Of a stretch of 64,000 bases of DNA, positions 57,101 through 64,000 are shown piece after piece. Every line of letters starts with the position of its first letter. Position 1 is the first letter of the stretch. Under the pieces are notes generated by a model, which ran no database searches, was not told the DNA's origin, and saw only the letters and a program-made list of their open reading frames with translations. The position numbers and the translations under genes are program-made. Origin of the DNA: Mortierella sp. BCC40632 (lineage: Eukaryota > Mortierellomycota > Mortierellomycetes > Mortierellales > Mortierellaceae); contig WAEK01000006.1 of NCBI GenBank assembly GCA_011634665.1, positions 887,001 to 951,000 of the forward strand. The letters are read 5' to 3'.

Positions 57101-57881
57101 CAAGTCACCGTCATGTCAAAGTTGAAATCGACAACAGCTCATGTCACAGACGAGTACCAGCAACGCAGGTGTAATCACTCGCCATTGCTTGCTGAAGCGG
57201 TTCACCTTGCTCTTGCTCTGGCAGCACGTGCAGTGGGCACACTCGTCTTAAGACTTTCGTTGATGAGCTTCCCTGGTGACATGAACCCACTGGTCAAACA
57301 GGAAAGATACCTTATTCTGAAAATCGAGCAGTCGGGGATGCCAAAAATGGTGACAGTTCTACCTGTGTCACTAGGGGATACTGGTCTGCCTACCTGGTAA
57401 TGTTGAGTCTATCCCTAGTAAAATCCTCGTAAATTTTTGGTCAAATCCTTGGCAACAACACAAGTTTGGCTTCATATCTTCAGGACCGCCTGATGCGCTG
57501 CAGACATTTTTGTTGACTGGACAGAAGCCTCTTTGACATCTCACCCTATTTAGGCTCTCTTTTCATCCCAATAGAGTTCAGCCATCGCGGGCATCTGAAT
57601 TTTCTAGCAGAAAGAAAGAATATGCAGGAAAGAGTCGGAGGAAAATAGTCAAAGTTCGAGCTCGAAGAATCCAAAGCCGGCTTACCCATCCTTGCGGCCA
57701 TGAGGTAAGAGAAGGCCAGCTAAACAAATGAGCCCTTCCCTGTTTGAATACGAAAAAGGTGGTGAGGCAACAAGACGACAAGTTCACAGACTCAATCTTA
57801 GAGTAGTTTGCTAAAAGATTACTTTAATAACTATTTGAACATGCATATTACTTTCTTTACTGGCGATGGAGTAGGAGTCGG
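54182..57881. other. 3.7-kb stretch without a recognised gene
   Basis: Only short open frames on both strands. Those at 54727-54909 (minus), 55874-56113 (plus) and 56814-57095 (minus) are the most protein-like but give no family match, and splice-linked exons could not be assembled. May contain relics. Confidence 0.4.
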
Positions 57882-60290
57882 TTACAGTGTGCCTCCAGTC
57901 CATTTTTCCTCGGCCGCACCACAGCGATCAATTCCCATATATGGATAATTAGGGTATGAGCGATTGTCGTCCACAATGTGGTTGCCCCACCATACAGGGG
58001 GCGTACCCTTAAGGCTATTACTGAGTCCTCCTCCCAAGAATAAGAAGATGATCAAGCCCGTGAAGGCAGCACCGGTGTCAAGCGCTGCTGAAGCAATATA
58101 CACATACTTGGTCCACCAATTCTTGTGGTACCGGAAGATGTAGAATTGGAAGATCAAGGCAACGATAAGACTTGAGAAGACGCCGACGGTGTAGCCGTTG
58201 GGGAAGATGCCCATTCCACCAGCGATGACAGCAATGTTGAACTTAGACCACTGGACACGAGGGTATGCCTTAGAAAGACCCCAGACAACGATCGGGGCAA
58301 AGATACCGATAGCAAAGCCAAGGAATACGAACCAATATCTGCCATCGAGCGCAAACATCCTCTGAGGTCCCAATGCACCATATACAAGAGCAGAACCCCA
58401 GAAAGACAGGGCACGCTGACCAGTCCAGAGTCCGTGTGGATCAGGAGACTCGCCAGTCAGGGCTGGTCTCTGCGAGTCAATGATGAGGATCATAGTCAAG
58501 TAGTTGAAGAAGCCTCCGACAACCGTGCCCCAGAGCTGACCCACAAACATAGAGCGTGGGGGGATCTTCATGTAGTGGCCGAGCTTGAGATCGGTAATCA
58601 GGAGATTGCACTGGTACATAGCCATTGTACTGTAACACTTGAAGGTCATGTTGGCAATGGGCTTTCCAGGAAGGACATATCCGCAAATAAGCTCTGTAAG
58701 ACCGATAATACGAGGGCTGTATCCTGTCACGGACTGAATGACACCAAGAGGCAGTGTCAAAGCCCATCCGACGAAGAGGGAAAGAAGTAGACCCCACCAG
58801 GGCAACTGTGTTCCATAAAGCTCACAGGCCACAATTGAAAGAGCTACCATGATAACGTAGAAGATCGCATACCAGGACTGGGGAACTTCGGGGTATCTTC
58901 GCATCATCTTGCAATGGATATCCTCATTCTTGCCGCCAACAGCCTGCTTCCAGTTCGACCAGATTTCAGCTCCATGGAAGCAGAAAACGTGGGAGAAGCA
59001 AGCTGACAGGGCAATGAACGAAGTCATGAACCCAATGGCATACATTGGAGCAATGCGGACTGGGGGACTGGCGCCGAAGAGCCCCTCATCAAGCGTGTAT
59101 TCTTTAGTAAGGTACTTGTTGATGTTGAACATCGTTCCATCTTCATGGAAGATTCTAGCAGAGAGTGGACGCTTGAGAGTCTTGATGTCGAGAGTGTTGT
59201 TCATCCACATGATGGGCATGATAATCCAGTAGTTAAAGATGATGCCACCAAGCCAGCAGAGCTGACCACTCAGAGGAAGGTACATCGTCTGTCCAGCAAT
59301 CGAGGTCCAGTCAAAGGACAAAGAGAAGATGCCGGCTCCCGAAATCGAAGAGAAGAATGCCCAGACATTCATGTTGAAAGGGTTAATCCAACAGATCCAG
59401 TCAAAGTAAACAAGGATCGGCGCAAGCCATTGTGGGATGAACTGATAGACGAATGTTACAGTGGCAACAATCCAGAAGAACTTCATACGGCTCCATCCAC
59501 GCACCAGACGAATTCGCTTGTACTCATCTGTGTTATGAATGGTGTTGAAGAAGGCAACCTGGACGAGGTTCGACCACCAAACCATCTCGGAAGGGTAGAC
59601 AAGGAACTTGCGGAGCATGCCAGCCATACCGTAGCCAAGGGCCTGCGTACTCATGATAAGAAGCAGGGAACCAAGCGCGTTGATACGGAAGCCCAAGAAA
59701 AGATCGGTCGCCGAGAGAATATCAACAGCGTAGGCTGAGTTAGCACCCGTTGCAACAGCAACACCAATAAGTGCATGTTCCTTGATGTTGAATGGTCCGG
59801 GATTGAATGAGAGCTCATGACCAAAGAGATTGAACTTTTTTGTAGGTAGATAGCGAGCCATGGCATTGCCCAGTGAGAATGCGGCCAAGTTGACGAAGAA
59901 AATGGAGAAGGCACCATAGGTGGAGCGGAAGAAGTAGTATTGCTGGATAGTTGCGCCCAAGGCCGTGAAGAGGAACGAGATAAACCAGAAGCGGAAGGTC
60001 ACAACAGGGAGTGAAGGATCATCCGTGATAGGCACCGCTATTTACATATTGCAATGAAAAAAGGTACCATAAAAAAGAAGCAAAGGTTAGATGCGACACA
60101 ACAGATGAGTGAGATCGGCATTGAAGTTTCGGTGAGGGCGTGACTTCATACATAAGCGAACAGCCTCGATAGGCGAGTTCTCGATTTCTTCTTCGACAGG
60201 GGTGTCAGCATCGGAGTGTTCTTTCTCGTTAATATCAAGGATCTTTTCCGAGGTAACTTCCTCCTTGAAATCCTGCTTTACTTCTAACAT
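57882..60290 (-). CDS. Oligopeptide transporter, OPT family
   Basis: Two exons: 60152-60290 and 57882-60037; 2295 bases, 764 residues. After an acidic N-terminal tail of about 50 residues, ITDDPSLPVVTFRFWF is the family's TDDPxLPxxTFR signature at the first membrane helix. FNPGPFNIKEH is the conserved NPG motif of helix 2-3. KCYSTMAMYQ and LKLGHYMKIPPR are the paired OPT motifs in the second half. About 14-16 hydrophobic helices are visible; the end is WWGNHIVDDNRSYPNYP. Family role: proton-coupled import of small peptides across the plasma membrane. The one 114-base intron splits the Leu-Ser-Val codons just before the TDDP motif. Length is usual for fungal OPTs. Confidence 0.96.
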
Positions 60291-61880
60291 GACAGAGGAC
60301 TAGCAAAGTCAAGTGAGTAAAGTAGGAAATGGATGGGAGAACGGGGAAGGGGGGAGGGGGGCAAAAGGGAGTAAGGGGGATGAACGAGGGAAAAGAGCGT
60401 GGTAGAGCAATGACGGCGGATTACTCGGACGAGAATCGACGATGGGAAAGTAAGGGCTAAACGTGTCTTTTATACTGTATCTCATCGGCCATACAGTCAT
60501 GGCCCTATTCCCGAATCCGGGCGGTGGGTTGGACGAAAAGGTTTACGCACGCGAGATGGGATGGGTGTTTGGAAAAAGTATGTCGCCCACGCGTCTGCAT
60601 CTTCTAAGGATAGTACTCCGCGATGGGATACAAAAGGCAAACGAATGACACAGACTTGCATATGGTGGCAGGCTTTCCTTCAACAGGCTCTCAATCGAAG
60701 GCGAGGTAGATCGTCGGTAACGGATTGGCCCATCGGCTGGGCAGCCCATACACTGAGTTCGGTTTGGATGAGCTGCAGAGTCTAGCAAAGATGGGCTACT
60801 CTCTATGACGCCAGAGAATGGCGCTTTGCACTAGGAATGGAAATGAAAAAGAGGGTAACGAATCCGCACTCTTGGGAGCTGAGGTGTATAGACTAGCTTT
60901 GGCGCTTGATCTGATAACTGGTCAATGAAGCTCTCCCTTGGAAAGGTTCAGAGGGCAAAGCCTAAGAGCTCAATAGGATTTGGCATCCCGCCCACGGAAC
61001 GGAAGGAAGGGAGCGAGCGAGCAAGCCAAGAGGAGCTTCGGGATCCTAGATTCGAGTCCAATCGAATTGAGAGAAGGATCTGTGGGACATCTCTTGCACT
61101 TAGCCAGATGAGGGCGTTGCGTGAGCGTGGGTATGGTAGCCATTATCAGATGGGCCTCAAAGGAAGAGGGATCACAAGTTTATCAGATGTTAGGTTTGGC
61201 CCAGAACTCTCCGCTCTTACCCTTGCTCTCATTCGCTTTTTTGGTTTGCTGGTCTCGCGGGAGCTAAGGCTATTGTGACTAGCAAAGAACTAAGCATGTC
61301 CATGTCTTCGTGTCATGGAACCCATGGAAACCTTCCATGTAAAGAGGACACAATTCAAGGGCCCAAACCCCGCCATGACTGTCAAGGGCACTTTCCTAAC
61401 AATGGCGCTAGGGTAGCCATACGCCATACAGCTATACCCTTCTTAGCGCCCTCTTATTTTTGTTTGTTATCCAATCGTGCCAGAGTGGAGTGCCCAGACC
61501 TTTACCTTGGTTGACGTAAGTCACCATCGCTCGCTGAATGAGCTAAGTGTGGGAACAGCGAGTTGAGAGAAGGTGGATGCGAGACTTGGGTCTCCCATTG
61601 TCTCTTTGACAGAAGGTGCACACAGGATTTAGAAAGCGGAAAATGGGGTGCAGTGCGATGGACAAATGAGCTGTGTCATCTTTATGAGTGTAGTTAGTTT
61701 TCATATTCTTGACTATTGTGGTAGAATAACACTAGGACATGAAGCAAATGCACCTCAACGGTATGACTTGCCGCACACGGAAACCAGGCTGCTGCAGTGC
61801 TCCTGCATCACCCAGCCCACGCATCCGAATGGTAGACGAAGTCGGTCTCTCTGAAGTCAGGATGCTTGTTTACATGTGAC
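60291..61880. other. Intergenic, OPT promoter side
   Basis: Promoter of the OPT gene, with a C/T-rich leader strand (60340-60420). The sequence tttatactgtatc near 60469 is TATA-like on neither strand with certainty. The plus-strand frame at 60925-61278 (117 codons) is basic and has no family match. Confidence 0.4.
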
Positions 61881-64000
61881 TAGGCGCCGAACTCAGCAAC
61901 AAAACCTACATACACCTTGAGAAGCAGAAGCAAGAAGGGCAAAGTAAAGAGACTTGCCAAGAACAAAAGATCTTTGAGTAGTCCTGGCGTACAGAGCCAG
62001 GCTCTGTATAACCCAATGTATGCAGTCCCGTGCCTGCTTTTTTTTTTTTTTTTTTTTTTTTGAGCGCAATGCTCCTTATGCCTTTCAAAAGGGCCCCCCT
62101 CGGACCTTCTCAAAACATTCCGCGTCGGTAATCGGAAGCTTTCAAATTCAGCTACTGTCGAAACTGTAATCTGACATCGCCTATGTGCCACTGCCACTGA
62201 CTCAACAGTATCGAGTGGTAACCATTCTAGTCTTTACCTCCACTTGAGGTCAAAAGCAATATCAACTTTTTGAGCCGAAGTCGGTGGCGGTGAATGCAGG
62301 AGCGGGCTACAAACAAGAAGAAAGCAAGGTTTTTTTTTTTTTTTTTTTTTTTTGAGATTGAGGGACTCCGTTTGTTTGGAATCAAGAAACACTACCAAAA
62401 AACCATTGTGATACTGTTTTGACCTTTCCTCTGTCCTCCATCAGGACAACAGAAGAAGTGCGAGTCTATCTGGATTTAACCATGGATTGTCTTATGACCT
62501 CGCGTGGCACTTTCAAGAATTGAACTGACATCCTGAAATTCAAAAGAAGCGTGCAAAGATTGGTCGAGACCCATGTAGCTTAAATACGAAGACCCGTTGG
62601 TCAATCTTCCTTGGGGTGAGCTCCGGAAAAACCTGCGTTCCATCGATCTCGACCTCGAAAGCAGATCTTTCAAAGGCCTCGCGACAGAGCGAAAAGGAGG
62701 GAGCATTTTCTCCGGGTGACCAGAATTCCTCAAGAGCCCTGCAGTAAACCCACATATCATAACCTATGGTTAGGAGTGCTAAAACTGAAGAATATGTTGT
62801 TAAGCGTCTTTGTCTTCTCTTCCTATTTTCTACTGCAATGAGGATCAAACCAAGAAGTTGTGTATTAGATTCTTTTTCAGTTACTTGATTCCAAGAAATA
62901 CGCTCTTGACAACCATTAGCAACGACTAACCTTTGAGAATATTGATAGGATGCCTTTGTCTACAACAAAGCGAATTGGTTTGGCCGGGGTGAGAGACATC
63001 TAAGCTCCTGTTTTCAAATCCAATGCAAGTAGACTATAGACAAAATAACTTGTGGCCATCACTACAGGAGCATAATAGAAGTGGCGATCTTAACACTTTA
63101 GAGGAACCATCACTACAACTGGTCAATTTGATTCAAAACGGACAGATACCATGGGTCATGACGTGAGAGGGTTATCAAGACTAGTACACAGTGAAGTGGG
63201 ACAGGCGCTCTAAGAGATAAGCCAAAGGATGGGAGCAAATTATCAAAGGCAGCCATGCCCCGATTATGTGGCGTATCCCTTGTGCACTGCATTGCAACTT
63301 CAACAGCAACTTTAACAGCGGCTCTACCTAATCCGGTGGCGGCGACAATTTCTCCTGTTCAGAACTGATAGCCGTGGCAACAACAGCAACAACAACAACA
63401 GTGATAATACCTGCGAACAAGAGACAGGCTTTTCGGGTTGTGTTTTTAGAGGGTCGATGAGGACAGATGGTCTCCAATCCCTTGCTTTTAAGCTCAAGGA
63501 GCTTGACCGGAGTACAAATAATTGTCTGAGGAGAAGCTATCTTCTTTTTCTCTCACACTAGACAGAACCGCCCGTTTCTTAACGATTCAGGAATGTTGCC
63601 AGATCCAAGAATGGTGTAGCCGCCAGTGAAACTGCTACCCTCACAAAATTAAGGCACTTGAGATTGGCCTTGGAAAGGCGTTTGCTGTGGGAGCTAGCGC
63701 ACTCTTACCTTTCTCTAAACCCACTGAATTCTTCAAACCTTAGACTGGGGATCGAAAAAGGTTTTCAATCTCACTGTTAATCAAAAAGCAGTTTATCGAC
63801 CAGCCTTGAGGCTAAGACTGTGGTTGGAATAGAGAGAGCTCGATCGGACGAAGGCATCAAATTTATCAGATAGATAGGGACAAACGACTATCTCGTTGCT
63901 GGTCGGAGGCTAGCATCAAGGATTGCGTGAGGAACAGGAGGCAGTGAGAAATCTGGAGTCTCCCCCCCCCGTTTTTTTTTTTTTTTTTTTTTTTTTTTTG
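61881..64000. other. Gene-poor right edge
   Basis: T runs at 62039-62061, 62331-62353 and 63971-63999. Two protein-like minus-strand frames: 62476-62848 (contains MWVYCRALEEFWSPGE and FEVEIDGTQVFPEL), and 63328-63557, which has no ATG but encodes KACLLFAG then IITVVVVVAVVATAI, a convincing transmembrane helix, and stops at 63328. The second may be an exon of a membrane or secreted protein whose first exon lies upstream. The Val run comes from a GTT repeat (63378-63400). No family identified for either. Confidence 0.35.

Noticed and set aside
58434..59738. Plus-strand ORFs up to 197 codons
   Set aside because: Antisense to the OPT transporter exon; hydrophilic and without motifs.

Overview
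The window is nuclear DNA of a filamentous fungus. Genes carry many short GT-AG introns, there is no operon structure, and the proteins are fungal orthologues of eukaryotic housekeeping factors. The mix (aquarius, a full-length RIM20/palA, an OPT transporter, an M13 peptidase, multi-motif PEX5, long A/T homopolymers) fits an early-diverging lineage such as Mortierellomycotina, but that placement is inference. Gene models were built by eye from splice signals, reading phase and family similarity. Every multi-exon model below has exon lengths that keep one frame from ATG to stop.

Layout. 1-8.6 kb is a transposon graveyard: a Ty3/gypsy element on the minus strand that runs off the left edge, its likely LTR, an ORF cut by that LTR, a 2.1-kb segment bounded by 257-bp inverted repeats that holds a Tc1/mariner transposase piece, and a tyrosine-recombinase remnant. 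9.7-10.6 kb is a one-exon gene with a Ser/Asp/Glu repeat tail. 12.0-23.0 kb holds two large minus-strand RNA genes in tandem: a 1022-residue four-RRM protein and the spliceosomal helicase aquarius. 24.7-28.7 kb holds an Alr4036-type FMN-binding protein and IWR1 (RNA polymerase II import). IWR1 is head to head with RIM20/palA (28.8-32.5 kb), which converges within 66 bp on a 1678-residue protein with six tandem UBR-box zinc fingers and MIR-like segments (32.6-38.6 kb). That gene is divergent from PEX5 (39.5-42.3 kb), which is followed by a coiled-coil protein of unknown function (42.7-44.0 kb).

44-64 kb is gene-poor: a secreted M13 metallopeptidase, a small secreted cysteine-containing protein that resembles the beta/gamma-crystallin fold, a decaying gene, and an OPT oligopeptide transporter, separated by long stretches with nothing I can recognise.

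The most novel object is the six-UBR-box/MIR protein. Canonical UBR ligases carry one UBR box plus a catalytic domain; this one has an array of six and no RING or HECT that I can see. Its divergent neighbour PEX5 is also unusual, with twelve WxxxF motifs. Several other genes show atypical features: GC-AG introns, homopolymer runs against splice sites, and an acidic insert in the peptidase.
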